The notes under the pieces: model-generated
What the model saw: only the letters and a program-made list of their open reading frames with translations
Database searches by the model: none
What the model was told of the DNA's origin: nothing
NCBI RefSeq assembly: GCF_000718165.1
Contig: NZ_JOEY01000016.1
Location: forward strand, 124,001 to 188,000
From: Streptomyces fulvoviolaceus
GTDB lineage: Bacteria; Actinomycetota; Actinomycetes; Streptomycetales; Streptomycetaceae
Reading direction: 5' to 3'
Length of the DNA stretch: 64,000 nucleotides
Program-made: the position numbers and the translations under genes
Shown: piece after piece, positions 19,566-28,229 of the stretch
Layout: each line of letters starts with the position of its first letter
Position numbering within the stretch: the stretch's first letter is position 1

Positions 19566-19604
19566 TGTTCGCAAGTTGGTGAAGTAAATTTCACTACACG
19601 AACA
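19566..19604. promoter_or_regulatory. Nested inverted repeats in front of pobA
   Basis: The outer arms are TGTTCG (19566-19571) and CGAACA (19599-19604). The inner arms are GTGAA (19579-19583) and TTCAC (19590-19594), with 6 nt between. They lie immediately upstream of the pobA ribosome site (GAGAGG), a natural position for a 4-hydroxybenzoate-responsive regulator. No regulator gene is adjacent. Confidence 0.45.
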
Positions 19605-19617
19605 GAGAGGTTCGGCG

Positions 19618-20793
19618 ATGCGCACCACCGTCGGCATCATCGGAGCGGGCCCCGCCGGCCTCCTCCTCGCCCGGCTGCTCCACAACGCGGGCATCGACTC
19701 GGTCGTCCTGGAGAGCCGTGACCGCGCCTACGTCGAGCAGCGGCAGCGGGCCGGAATCCTGGAACAGGGGACGGTGGACGTGCTGCGCGCGGCCGGCGCC
19801 GGGGAGCGCATGGACCGCGAGGGCCTGCGCCACGACGGCATCGAGCTGCGCTACGACAGGAAGCGCCACCGCGTCGACTTCCCCGCCCTCACCGGCGGCC
19901 GGTCCGTGACCGTCTACGCCCAGACCGAGGTCTGCAAGGACCTCATCGCCCTCCAGCTCAAGGAGGGCGGCCCGCTGCTGTTCGAGGCGGAGGCACTGGC
20001 CGTCGAGGGCGCGGACACCGACAGCCCGCGCATCCGCTTCCGCCACGAAGGCCGCGAGGACGTCCTCGACTGCGACTACGTCGTCGGCTGCGACGGCTCC
20101 TGGGGTGTCGCCCGCAAGGCGATCCCGTCCGAACTCGTCCGGGTCTTCGAGCGGACGTATCCCTTCGGCTGGCTCGGCATCCTCGCCGACGTGCCGCCCT
20201 CGCACGACGAGCTCGTCTACGCCCGCCACGACCGCGGTTTCGCCCTCCTCTCCATGCGCTCCCCGTCCGTCTCCCGCCTCTACCTCCAGGTGCCGGAGGG
20301 CACGGACGCCGCGGAGTGGGGGGACGAGGAGATCTGGGACGAGCTGGAGCGCCGCTTCGAGACCGACGACGACTGGACGCTGGAGCGCGGCCCGATCACC
20401 CAGAAGTCCGTCACCCCCATGCGCTCCTACGTCCACGAGCCCATGCGGCACGGCCGTCTCTTCCTCGCCGGCGACGCGGCGCACATCGTGCCGCCCACGG
20501 GCGCCAAGGGGCTCAACCTGGCCGTCGGGGACGTCGTGACCTTCGCGGGGGCGCTGACGTACCAGAAGGAGACGGGCTCGGCGGAGCTGCTCGACGCCTA
20601 CTCGGAGACCTGCCTGCGGCGGGTGTGGCAGGCCGAGCGGTTCTCCTACGACATGACGACGCTCCTGCACCGGGCTCCCGACGCGACGCCCTTCGAGGAC
20701 CGCCTCCAGATCGCCCGTCTCGAGCGGCTCGCGTCGTCCGAGGCGGCCGAGACCGACCTGGCCGAGGGGTACACGGGCTTCCCGTTCGGGTGA
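19618..20793 (+). CDS. pobA: 4-Hydroxybenzoate 3-monooxygenase
   Basis: 391 residues from ATG 19618, the standard PobA length. This FAD-dependent, NAD(P)H-using hydroxylase converts 4-hydroxybenzoate to protocatechuate for the beta-ketoadipate pathway. Visible motifs are the FAD GxGxxG (IIGAGPAGLLLARLL), the substrate/flavin region ESRDRAYVEQRQRAGILEQG, the DG motif CDYVVGCDGSWGVARKAIP and the GD motif LFLAGDAAHIVPPTGAKGLNLAVGDV. Other catabolic genes are not adjacent. Upstream palindromes suggest dedicated regulation. It is the first gene downstream of bldA on the same strand. Confidence 0.95.
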   Translation: MRTTVGIIGAGPAGLLLARLLHNAGIDSVVLESRDRAYVEQRQRAGILEQGTVDVLRAAGAGERMDREGLRHDGIELRYDRKRHRVDFPALTGGRSVTVYAQTEVCKDLIALQLKEGGPLLFEAEALAVEGADTDSPRIRFRHEGREDVLDCDYVVGCDGSWGVARKAIPSELVRVFERTYPFGWLGILADVPPSHDELVYARHDRGFALLSMRSPSVSRLYLQVPEGTDAAEWGDEEIWDELERRFETDDDWTLERGPITQKSVTPMRSYVHEPMRHGRLFLAGDAAHIVPPTGAKGLNLAVGDVVTFAGALTYQKETGSAELLDAYSETCLRRVWQAERFSYDMTTLLHRAPDATPFEDRLQIARLERLASSEAAETDLAEGYTGFPFG

Positions 20794-21020
20794 GACCTCG
20801 GGTGAGACGTTCGGGTGGGATAAGGAGTCGATCTCCGGCGGGTTCCGGCCATGTACCGGCTTGGTCATGAACGGGCCCCTCCGGCGCCGGGAATCACGGA
20901 TCCGCGTAGCGTGTTGCGCACCATGACAAGGGAAAGATCCTCCCCAAGCACTAGGGTCAATCCTTTGCCTTTCCATTACTCTTGAGCCAAGGCTACGCAC
21001 GGTGGCCATGGAGGAGTGAA

Positions 21021-21914
21021 ATGAGGAGCAGCAACCCGGTCTTCTCGCGACGGGGCTTCAGCCGCGACAACGGCTACGCGGGCTTCAACACCGCGCCGCA
21101 GGCCGGGGGCGCAGCTGTAGGAACGCAGGGCAGCCCGTACGCCCAGCCGCAGTCCGGCAACCCGTACGCGCAGAACCCCTACGCCCAGCAGGACCTGCAG
21201 GGTGCGCCGCCGCAGGCCCCGGTCACCACCGGCCGGATGACGATCGACGACGTCGTCCTGCGTACCGGCACCACGCTCGGCGTGCTGATCGTCACGGCCG
21301 CGCTCGCCTGGGCACTGCTGCCCGTCGACGACGCGAACATCGGCCGTTCGTACGGCATCGGCATCGGCGCCGCGCTGATCGGTATGGTCCTGGCCTTCGT
21401 CCAGTCCTTCAAGCGCAAGGCCTCGCCCGCGCTGATCCTGACGTACGCCGCGTTCGAGGGTGTGTTCCTCGGGGTCATCTCGAGCATCGTCGACAACCGC
21501 ATCGCGAGCGGTGCGGCCATGCAGGCCGTGATCGGCACGCTGGCGGTCTTCGCCGCCGTACTGATCGCCTACAAGGCCGGCTGGATCCGCGTCAACCGCC
21601 GGTTCTACGGCTTCGTGATGGCGGCCGCGCTCGGCTTCGTCCTGCTGATGGCCGTGAACCTGCTGTTCGCGGTGTTCGGCGGCGGTGACGGCCTCGGCTT
21701 CCGCAGCGGCGGCCTCGGCATCATGTTCGGCATCATCGGCATCCTGCTCGGTGCGTGCTTCCTCGCCCTGGACTTCAAGCAGGTCGAGGACGGCATCGCC
21801 TACGGCGCCCCGCGCGAGGAGGCGTGGCTGGCGGCCTTCGGGCTGACGCTGACGCTCGTGTGGATCTACCTGGAGTTCCTGAGGCTCATCGCGATCCTCA
21901 ACAGCAGCGACTAG
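21021..21914 (+). CDS. Bax inhibitor-1/YccA-family membrane protein
   Basis: 297 residues from ATG 21021 with GGAGGAG 5-11 nt upstream. The first 75 residues are cytoplasmic and low-complexity, with NPYAQ repeats. Then come about seven transmembrane helices (e.g. TTLGVLIVTAALAWALLP, IGIGAALIGMVLAFVQSF, FVMAAALGFVLLMAVNLLF). The Bax-inhibitor-like end FGLTLTLVWIYLEFLRLIAIL is present. Related eukaryotic proteins are proton/calcium leak channels; the bacterial role is unclear. Confidence 0.88.
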   Translation: MRSSNPVFSRRGFSRDNGYAGFNTAPQAGGAAVGTQGSPYAQPQSGNPYAQNPYAQQDLQGAPPQAPVTTGRMTIDDVVLRTGTTLGVLIVTAALAWALLPVDDANIGRSYGIGIGAALIGMVLAFVQSFKRKASPALILTYAAFEGVFLGVISSIVDNRIASGAAMQAVIGTLAVFAAVLIAYKAGWIRVNRRFYGFVMAAALGFVLLMAVNLLFAVFGGGDGLGFRSGGLGIMFGIIGILLGACFLALDFKQVEDGIAYGAPREEAWLAAFGLTLTLVWIYLEFLRLIAILNSSD

Positions 21915-21945
21915 TCGCCGACGATCGTCTGCGGCGGTTGTGCAG

Positions 21946-21980
21946 CGAAGGGCCCCGGGTTCGTCTCCCGGGGCCCTTCG
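21946..21980. terminator. Terminator hairpin
   Basis: A perfect 14-bp stem, CGAAGGGCCCCGGG with CCCGGGGCCCTTCG, closes a 7-nt loop between convergent genes. It likely ends both transcripts. Confidence 0.85.
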
Positions 21981-22009
21981 TCGTCTGGGGTACCAGATGC
22001 GGTGCGCGC

Positions 22010-22240
22010 CTAGAGGAATTTGCGCGCGGCCCTCCTCAGGTCGTACTCGTGGATGAGCGCTTTCGCGTGGCCGTACGCGAGGTTGTGTTCGTGGCGGAGC
22101 CAGCTGACCTTTTCCTCGAAGCGGAAGAGAGCCGGGCCTTCGTCGACGGTGCGGAGCCAGTCGGACACTTCACGACCGGTGCAGTGGGGGATGCGGGCGA
22201 GCAGATTGCGGTGGGTCTCCTCGGAGAGGACGTGGGACAT
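22010..22240 (-). CDS. DUF4287-type small protein
   Basis: 76 residues from ATG 22240, which has GGAGG 6 nt upstream; a TTG six codons further upstream is less likely. The sequence SEETHRNLLARIPHCTGREVSDWLRTV followed by GHAKALIHEYDLRRAARKFL matches the DUF4287 pattern of small soluble helical proteins in actinobacteria. No function is known. Confidence 0.75.
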   Translation of the reverse strand: MSHVLSEETHRNLLARIPHCTGREVSDWLRTVDEGPALFRFEEKVSWLRHEHNLAYGHAKALIHEYDLRRAARKFL

Positions 22241-22344
22241 CGGCGCCTCCGGACGCAAAGGGGATGTAAGCCGGTCCTTCAGGTCACCGTGCCTGAGCGT
22301 TGGCCTGTTGGCAACAGTCCCGGTGTGGCGCGTACGGTTGCCGC

Positions 22345-22656
22345 GTGGCGGATACGAAGCGGTTGACCCTGGCTGTGGATCACTTTGCCGATCGGCTTCG
22401 GGCGGCGCCGCAGTCGCGTCTGCAACGGGGGGCTGCTTCTGAGGCCCTGGGGTTGGCCCGGGAGTTGGCTCGGTGGGCGCAGGTTCTGGAGGCGCCGGAG
22501 GTTGAGCCTCGGGTGATGCCGGATGCGGGGATGTTCGCCGCGGCTGATCAAATCACTGTTGCTGTGCATGACTTGGCCCTCGTGCTTGTGGACGAGGGCC
22601 AGGTTTCTGATGCGGTTCTGTTGGTTGAGGAGGCGCAGAAGAGGGCGGGGGTCTAG
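22345..22656 (+). CDS. Small conserved hypothetical protein
   Basis: 103 residues from GTG 22345. The sequence is helical (DTKRLTLAVDHFADRLRAAP...EALGLARELARWAQVLE...ADQITVAVHDLALVL). No domain is recognised. It is divergent from the DUF4287 gene, with about 100 bp between starts. Base composition is typical of a real gene, but the lower third-position GC (many GTT/GCT codons) is unlike its neighbours, which could mean transfer or weak expression. Confidence 0.55.
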   Translation: MADTKRLTLAVDHFADRLRAAPQSRLQRGAASEALGLARELARWAQVLEAPEVEPRVMPDAGMFAAADQITVAVHDLALVLVDEGQVSDAVLLVEEAQKRAGV

Positions 22657-22682
22657 GGCGCGTTGGCGGGTGCGGGTGCGTT

Positions 22683-22712
22683 GTGGCTGGTCGCGCAGTT
22701 CCCCGCGCCCCT
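22683..22712. repeat. Streptomyces dispersed repeat, GGCTGGTCGCGCAGTTCCCC type
   Basis: Reads GTGGCTGGTCGCGCAGTTCC then CCGCGCCCCT. A related inverted and expanded copy occurs at 46016-46075 (CAGGGGCGCGGGGCTG ... GGGCGCGACCAGCC). Intergenic, genus-wide repeat. Confidence 0.7.
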
Positions 22713-22743
22713 AGGGGGCTGCAGGTGCCCGGCGCTCTGAAGG

Positions 22744-22799
22744 GAAGCCTCTTCACGGCCCGCAGCGAAGCCTCTTGTGCGCCCCGCCTGAAGCCTCTT
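22744..22799. repeat. Three GAAGCCTCTT direct repeats at 23-bp spacing
   Basis: Copies begin at 22744, 22767 and 22790. They lie just past the stop of the minus-strand gene that ends at 22798, the last copy overlapping its stop region. Confidence 0.6.
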
Positions 22800-23580
22800 A
22801 CAGGCTTGCTATGACCCTGTCCGCCAGGATGTAGACGTTCTCCTCGCCGCACGCGAAGGTCAGGGTGTACGCGCCCGAGATGCCCGAACCGCCCAGCAGT
22901 ACCGGGGTCTCGCCTGCACGCAGGGCCGCCGACAGGCGTTCCGCCGTCTCCCGGTGGCCCGGGGTCATGCACAGGGTCGTGCCGTCGGCGAAGACGTAGA
23001 CGTCGAGGGTGCCGAGGGGGCCGGGGCGGACGTCGGCCAGTTCGGTGGCGGAGGCGGCGAGTTCTTCCAGGGTGGCCACCGTGCGCTCGTGGTCGTTGGC
23101 CACGGGGGACGTCATCGGGACGAAGTCCGGGTGGGAGGGGTGGCGGCGGCGGGCCGCGGCCAGTTCGGCGGACTCGCCCGCGAACTCGTCGGCGTCGGCG
23201 CCCGCCTCGGTCACCGGCTCCAGGCCCACGAAATCGGCCTGCCGGGGCAGGAACAGCTCGCTGTCGGGCAGGCCCAGCAGCGAGGGCGCGTCGGAGGCGT
23301 CACGGGCCTCCTGGGCGGCCCAGAAGGCCCGCGCCTCGGCGAGCTCCCGCTCACGCTCCTCGGCGAGGGCCTCCGCCACGGCGGCGCGTATCTCATCGAC
23401 GTCGGCGGAATGACGGGCGGCCGGCACCAGACCCCGCGCGGCGGAGCGGTTGCTCGCGGCGAGTTCGGTGTGCAGGGCGGCGACCTGTCGGCGCAGCACC
23501 ATGAGGGTGCGCAGGACGGCGACGCCCACGGCGCCCGTGGCGGCCGTGGTGACCAGCAATGCGATCGGCATGGCGCTCAC
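22798..23580 (-). CDS. Membrane-anchored conserved hypothetical protein
   Basis: 260 residues from ATG 23580. One N-terminal membrane helix (IALLVTTAATGAVGVAVLRTL) is followed by a charged helical segment (EIRAAVAEALAEERERELAEARAFWAAQEAR) that could form a coiled coil. The C-terminal domain has a beta-rich pattern (TLDVYVFADGTTLCMTPG...AYTLTFACGEENVYILADRVIASL). No catalytic motif was recognised. It is separate from its neighbours, with a 298-bp gap on the thiolase side. Confidence 0.75.
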   Translation of the reverse strand: MSAMPIALLVTTAATGAVGVAVLRTLMVLRRQVAALHTELAASNRSAARGLVPAARHSADVDEIRAAVAEALAEERERELAEARAFWAAQEARDASDAPSLLGLPDSELFLPRQADFVGLEPVTEAGADADEFAGESAELAAARRRHPSHPDFVPMTSPVANDHERTVATLEELAASATELADVRPGPLGTLDVYVFADGTTLCMTPGHRETAERLSAALRAGETPVLLGGSGISGAYTLTFACGEENVYILADRVIASL

Positions 23581-23775
23581 TGACGTACTCCCGGTTCAAA
23601 GTCGACCCCCGACTTCCTACATCAGCTTGAAGGGCGGACTATCCCGCTGTCAGTGCGTAACGTCACGAAACGGACAGGACTTTGGGCCCGGGGTTTGGTG
23701 CTGAAACGACTCTGACCTGCGTAAATCCCTTTCCCAAGGGAGATAGGTCACATCCTGGGGGAGATTGGATCACAA

Positions 23776-23816
23776 ATCGGCCCAGAACCTTGGGGTTTCT
23801 CGGGTTCTGGGCCGAT
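23776..23816 (-). terminator. Terminator downstream of the thiolase gene
   Basis: ATCGGCCCAGAACC and its exact complement form a 14-bp stem with a 13-nt loop. Read on the minus strand it is followed by TTTG. The remaining 23581-23878 sequence shows no gene. Confidence 0.85.
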
Positions 23817-23878
23817 CGCTCACGCTGGGTTTCCGTGCGAATACGGGGAGTTGATCACTTAGATCGCCCCGCTCCGGT

Positions 23879-25096
23879 TCAGCTCAGGCGCTCGATGACC
23901 ATCGCCATGCCCTGGCCGCCGCCGACGCACATCGTCTCCAGACCGAACTGCTTGTCGTGGAACTGGAGGGAGTTGATGAGCGTGCCGGTGATGCGGGCGC
24001 CGGTCATGCCGAAGGGGTGGCCGACGGCGATGGCGCCGCCGTTGACGTTCAGCTTCTCCAGCGGGATGTTCAGGTCGCGGTAGGAGGGGATCACCTGGGC
24101 GGCGAACGCCTCGTTGATCTCGACCAGGTCGATGTCGTCGATGGTGAGGCCGGCGCGGCGCAGCGCCTGGTTGGTCGCGTCCACCGGGCCGAGGCCCATG
24201 ATCTCGGGGGACAGGCCCGAGACGCCGGTGGAGACGATGCGGGCGAGCGGGGTGAGGCCGAGCTCGCGGGCCTTGGTGTCGCTCATGATGACGACCGCGG
24301 CGGCGCCGTCGTTCAGGGGGCAGCAGTTGCCGGCGGTGACCAGGCCGTCGGGGCGGAAGACCGGCTTGAGGCCGCCGACGGCCTCCAGGGTGACGCCGGC
24401 GCGCGGGCCGTCGTCCTTGGAGACGACCGTGCCGTCGGGGGTCGTGACCGGGGTGATCTCGCGCTCCCAGAAGCCGTTCTTGATGGCTTCCTCGGCGAGG
24501 TTCTGCGAGCGGACGCCGAACTCGTCCATGTCCTGGCGGGTGACGCCCTTGAGGCGGGCCAGGTTCTCGGCGGTCTGGCCCATCGCGATGTACGGGTCGG
24601 GGAGCAGGCCGTCCTCGCGGGGGTCGTGCCAGGTCGTGCCCTCCTGCTGGGCGACCTCGGCGGTGCGGGCCTCGGCCTCGGCGAAGAGGGGGTTGCGCGT
24701 GTCGGGGGTGTCGGAGCTGCCCCTGGCGTAGCTGGAGACCATCTCCACGCCGGCCGAGATGAAGACGTCGCCCTCGCCGGCCTTGATCGCGTGCAGGGCC
24801 ATGCGGCTCGTCTGCAGCGACGAGGAACAGTAACGGGTGATCGTGCAGCCGGGGAGGTGGTCCATCCCCATCTGCACGGCGACGATCCGGCCGAGGTTGT
24901 TGCCCTGCTCGCCGCCGGGGAGGCCGCAGCCGAGGTGCAGGTCGTCGATGTCCCTCGGGTCCAGCTCGGGGACCTTGGCCAGGGCCGCCTGGATGATCGT
25001 GGCGGTGAGGTCGTCGGGCCGCAGGTCCTTGAGAGAGCCCTTGAAGGCGCGGCCGATGGGGGAGCGGGCGGTCGAGACGATCACGGCTTCGGGCAT
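23879..25096 (-). CDS. Acetyl-CoA acetyltransferase (thiolase)
   Basis: 405 residues from ATG 25096, where GGAG lies 6 nt upstream; an upstream ATG would add 11 residues. Thiolases condense or cleave acyl-CoA thioesters. The nucleophilic Cys is in RYCSSSLQT (about residue 91), the second set is NGGAIAVGHPFGMTGAR (His), and the late Cys is in MCVGGGQGMAMV. NEAFAAQ is also typical. The gene is monocistronic, with a strong terminator. A beta-oxidation or acetoacetyl-CoA role is likely, and the exact chain-length preference cannot be read from sequence. Confidence 0.93.
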   Translation of the reverse strand: MPEAVIVSTARSPIGRAFKGSLKDLRPDDLTATIIQAALAKVPELDPRDIDDLHLGCGLPGGEQGNNLGRIVAVQMGMDHLPGCTITRYCSSSLQTSRMALHAIKAGEGDVFISAGVEMVSSYARGSSDTPDTRNPLFAEAEARTAEVAQQEGTTWHDPREDGLLPDPYIAMGQTAENLARLKGVTRQDMDEFGVRSQNLAEEAIKNGFWEREITPVTTPDGTVVSKDDGPRAGVTLEAVGGLKPVFRPDGLVTAGNCCPLNDGAAAVVIMSDTKARELGLTPLARIVSTGVSGLSPEIMGLGPVDATNQALRRAGLTIDDIDLVEINEAFAAQVIPSYRDLNIPLEKLNVNGGAIAVGHPFGMTGARITGTLINSLQFHDKQFGLETMCVGGGQGMAMVIERLS

Positions 25097-25279
25097 CACG
25101 GCTCCATTGGCGTACGGGGGTTCATGCACGGCTTGGTTTGGAAGTTACCCGTACGTATGGCCTCGGTCACGGGTGTGGCGGTGTGACCCTGACCGCAGTT
25201 TTCTAAGCGCTTGCTTTTCTCGCCCCCGCCGCCCCTACCCGTCCCGTCCCTGGGGGCTGCCGCCCCCAGCCCCCGCTGT

Positions 25280-25413
25280 CGGCCTGAACGGCCTCGTCCT
25301 CAAACGCCGGACGGGCTGATTGCGTGGCCCGGCGCCTGGTTCGGGGTGGCAGTTCTCGTTCTCAGGCGCCGGGCGGGCTAAAACAGCCCCTCCGGCGTTT
25401 GAGGAGCGGGGGT
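25280..25413. repeat. Paired inverted copies of the CTCAAACGCCGGACGGGC repeat
   Basis: A direct copy at 25280-25318 (CGGCCTGAACGGCCTCGTCC then TCAAACGCCGGACGGGCTG) and an inverted copy at 25385-25413 (CAGCCCCTCCGGCGTTTGAG then GAGCGGGGG) lie 66 bp apart and could fold together. They fill most of the 371-bp gap between the thiolase and the SGNH hydrolase; nothing else is evident there. Confidence 0.8.
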
Positions 25414-25467
25414 CCAGGGGGCAGAGCCCCCCTGGGACGGGAATGGGAAGGGGCGGCGGGGGCGAGA

Positions 25468-26493
25468 TCAAGTCGACGGAGTCGCCGGGGTCCGCTCCGG
25501 CTCCGGGACCCTTCGGCGCCGGCGCCGCTTCAGCAGCGCCCACGGCCCCTTCGGTCCCGTGGACAGTGCCGCCGTGACCTCCGTGCCCGCCTCCGAGGCG
25601 GCCTCCGCGGCCGCGCGGGCCACCGGGAGGAAGCCCTCGCGACGGGAGGCGTCCGGGCGGTCCTCCTCGGCCGGCCAGAGGCCCAGCGCGGCGCAGACGG
25701 TCGGCAGGATCGCCATCGCCGCCGTGGCGTAGCCCTCCGCGGAGGGGTGGTAGTTGTCCGGGCCGAACAGCTCACGCGGGTTCGCCGCGAACTCCGGGCC
25801 CAGCAGGTCGCCCAGGGACACCGTGCGGCCGCCCTGTTCGACGGCACCGATCGTCTGGGCGGCCGCGAGCTGCCGGGAGGCCCGTCGGGCCAGCCAGCGC
25901 AGCGGCTGCTGCACCTGCTCCACCGTCCCCAGGTCGGGACAGGTGCCGACCACCACCTCCGCGCCGGCCGTGCGCAGCCGTCGTACCGCGGAGGACAGAT
26001 GGCGGACCGAGAGGGCCGCGGACATGCGGTGGGTGACGTCGTTCGCGCCGATCATGATCACGCAGACGTCCGGCACCCGGGCCGGGTTCGCCAGGGTCAG
26101 GGCCACCTGGCGGTCCAGGTCGTCGGAGGTCGCCCCGGGAAGGGCGACGTTACGGAGGTCCACCGGGCGTTCCGCCACCGCGGCCAGCCCCGACGCCAGC
26201 AGCGCGCCCGGTGTCTGGCCCGCCCGGTGGACGCCCTGGCCGGCGGCCGTGGAGTCGCCCAGCATCGTCAGGCGCAGGTGCGGTTCGTCCGGGGTGGTGT
26301 AGACGTGGCCGTAGCGGCCCTCCGCCTGGGGGACGTGCGGCGGTTCGCCGTTGCCCACCTGGCGTTTGACCAGCTGTACCTCCGCCAGCAGCACACCCAC
26401 GGCCGCCGCGCCGACCAGACCGATCCCGCCGCCGCCGTACGCGGCGCCGGCCGCGATCCGCCGGGCCACCCTCGCCCTCGACATGCTCGTCAT
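25468..26493 (-). CDS. SGNH/GDSL-family hydrolase, membrane-anchored or secreted
   Basis: 341 residues from ATG 26493. An N-terminal hydrophobic stretch (GGGGIGLVGAAAVGVLLAEVQL) suggests an anchor or uncleaved signal. Hydrolase blocks: block I LTMLGDSTAAG (Ser nucleophile), block II Gly near NVALPGATSDD, block III IMIGANDVT (Asn), and block V DNYHPSAEGYATAA (Asp/His). The C-terminus is basic. Such enzymes are esterases or lipases of uncertain substrate. A MITE-like element ends 23 bp upstream of the start. Confidence 0.88.
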   Translation of the reverse strand: MTSMSRARVARRIAAGAAYGGGGIGLVGAAAVGVLLAEVQLVKRQVGNGEPPHVPQAEGRYGHVYTTPDEPHLRLTMLGDSTAAGQGVHRAGQTPGALLASGLAAVAERPVDLRNVALPGATSDDLDRQVALTLANPARVPDVCVIMIGANDVTHRMSAALSVRHLSSAVRRLRTAGAEVVVGTCPDLGTVEQVQQPLRWLARRASRQLAAAQTIGAVEQGGRTVSLGDLLGPEFAANPRELFGPDNYHPSAEGYATAAMAILPTVCAALGLWPAEEDRPDASRREGFLPVARAAAEAASEAGTEVTAALSTGPKGPWALLKRRRRRRVPEPERTPATPST

Positions 26494-26515
26494 ACGTCGC
26501 CGCCACCTCCTCTTG

Positions 26516-26702
26516 AGGGCCTGTCTTCCGGATCAGCCCGGGGCCGCGGGGCCTGGTGCGCACACCTGCCGCGTTGTCGTCGGTTGCCGACGCTCCGCGT
26601 CGACGCCCTCCTCCGCCTTGCAGCTGCACGCACCAGGCCCCGCTCACCGGCGCCGGTCAGGCACCGTGTGTCGAAGTCGGCCTGATCCGGAAGACAGGCC
26701 CT
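26516..26702. mobile_element. MITE-like element A, 187 bp
   Basis: Perfect 21-bp terminal inverted repeats at 26516-26536 (begin AGGGCCTGTCTTCCGG) and 26682-26702. There is no coding capacity. The interior from about 26570 to 26640 (GTTGTCGTCGGTTGCCGACG..., CCTTGCAGCTGCACGCACCA) is shared in inverse orientation with the element at 28230-28447. No clear target duplication is seen. The cbs gene starts 138 bp later. Confidence 0.75.
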
Positions 26703-26840
26703 AGCCGTACACCCACTCCTTGCCCCGCACGGACCGTGGCCCAATCCCAACAGGCAGTGAACGAACGTCATGCGACCCGTACAGGCCATAGGCTGGCGGA
26801 ACCACTACCACCACATCTTTTGCAGCATCCGGAGACAACG

Positions 26841-28229
26841 GTGCAATTCCACGACTCGATGATCAGCCTCGTCGGCAACACCCCGCTGCTGAGGCTCAAC
26901 AGTGTGACCACGGGCATCCAGGCGACCGTCCTGGCCAAGGTCGAGTACTTCAACCCGGGCGGTTCCGTGAAGGACCGCATCGCCCTGCGCATGATCGAGG
27001 CGGCGGAGGAGAGCGGCGCGCTCAAGCCCGGCGGCACGATCGTCGAGCCGACCAGCGGGAACACCGGTGTCGGCCTCGCCATCGTGGCCCAGCAGAAGGG
27101 CTACCACTGCATCTTCGTGTGCCCCGACAAGGTGAGCACCGACAAGATCAACGTGCTGCGGGCGTACGGGGCGGAGGTCGTCGTGTGCCCCACCGCCGTG
27201 GATCCCGAGCACCCCGACTCCTACTACAACGTCTCCGACCGGCTGGTCCGTGAGACGCCGGGTGCGTGGAAGCCGGACCAGTACTCCAACCCGAACAACC
27301 CGCTCTCCCACTACCACTCGACCGGCCCCGAGCTGTGGGAGCAGACGGAGGGGCGGATCACCCACTTCGTGGCGGGCGTCGGCACCGGCGGCACCATCTC
27401 CGGCACCGGGCGCTATCTGAAGGACGCCAGCGACGGCAAGGTGCAGGTCGTCGGCGCGGACCCCGAGGGCTCCGTGTACTCGGGCGGCTCCGGGCGGCCG
27501 TATCTCGTCGAGGGCGTCGGTGAGGACTTCTGGCCGACCGCCTACGACCGGACCGTCGCCGACGAGATCGTGGCCGTGTCCGACAAGGACTCCTTCCAGA
27601 TGACCCGCCGGCTCGCGAAGGAGGAGGGGCTGCTCGTCGGTGGTTCCTGCGGTATGGCCGTCGTGGCGGCGCTGCGGGTCGCCGAGCGGCTCGGGCCGGA
27701 TGACGTCGTGGTCGTGCTGCTGCCGGACAGCGGGCGCGGCTACCTCTCGAAGATCTTCAACGACGAGTGGATGGCCGACTACGGCTTCCTCGAGGACGAG
27801 GGCCCCAGCGCCCGCGTCGCCGACGTGCTCAACGACAAGGTGCACGGCGCCATCCCGTCCCTCGTCCACATGCACCCGGACGAGACGGTCGGTCAGGCCA
27901 TCGAGGTGCTGCGCGAGTACGGCGTCTCGCAGATGCCGATCGTCAAGCCGGGCGCCGGTCACCCGGACGTCATGGCCGCCGAGGTCGTCGGGTCGGTCGT
28001 GGAACGCGAGCTGCTCGACGCGCTGTTCACCAAGAGCGCGTCGCTGGAGGACCCGCTGGAGAAGCACATGTCGGCCCCGCTGCCCCAGGTCGGTTCCGGC
28101 GAGCCGGTCGGGGACCTGATGACCGTGCTCGGCACGGCGGACGCGGCGATCGTCCTCGTCGAGGGCAAGCCCACCGGTGTGATCAGCCGGCAGGACCTGC
28201 TGGCCTTCCTCGCCAAGGGCGGGAAGTAG
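26841..28229 (+). CDS. cbs: Cystathionine beta-synthase
   Basis: 462 residues from GTG 26841 (GGAG upstream). The N-terminal PLP-dependent fold II domain has the Schiff-base Lys in FNPGGSVKDRIA, the substrate loop VEPTSGNTGVGLA and the phosphate-binding GVGTGGTISGTGRYLK. From about residue 335 to the end are two CBS domains (IPSLVHMHPDETVGQAIEVLREYGVSQMPIV and PVGDLMTVLGTADAAIVLVEGKPTGVISRQDLLAFL). It condenses serine and homocysteine to cystathionine in transsulfuration. The gene is flanked by two related inverted MITE-like elements. Confidence 0.94.
   Translation: MQFHDSMISLVGNTPLLRLNSVTTGIQATVLAKVEYFNPGGSVKDRIALRMIEAAEESGALKPGGTIVEPTSGNTGVGLAIVAQQKGYHCIFVCPDKVSTDKINVLRAYGAEVVVCPTAVDPEHPDSYYNVSDRLVRETPGAWKPDQYSNPNNPLSHYHSTGPELWEQTEGRITHFVAGVGTGGTISGTGRYLKDASDGKVQVVGADPEGSVYSGGSGRPYLVEGVGEDFWPTAYDRTVADEIVAVSDKDSFQMTRRLAKEEGLLVGGSCGMAVVAALRVAERLGPDDVVVVLLPDSGRGYLSKIFNDEWMADYGFLEDEGPSARVADVLNDKVHGAIPSLVHMHPDETVGQAIEVLREYGVSQMPIVKPGAGHPDVMAAEVVGSVVERELLDALFTKSASLEDPLEKHMSAPLPQVGSGEPVGDLMTVLGTADAAIVLVEGKPTGVISRQDLLAFLAKGGK

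Noticed and set aside
22744..22799. CRISPR array from the 10-bp repeats
   Set aside because: Repeats are too short, there are only three, and no cas gene is nearby.
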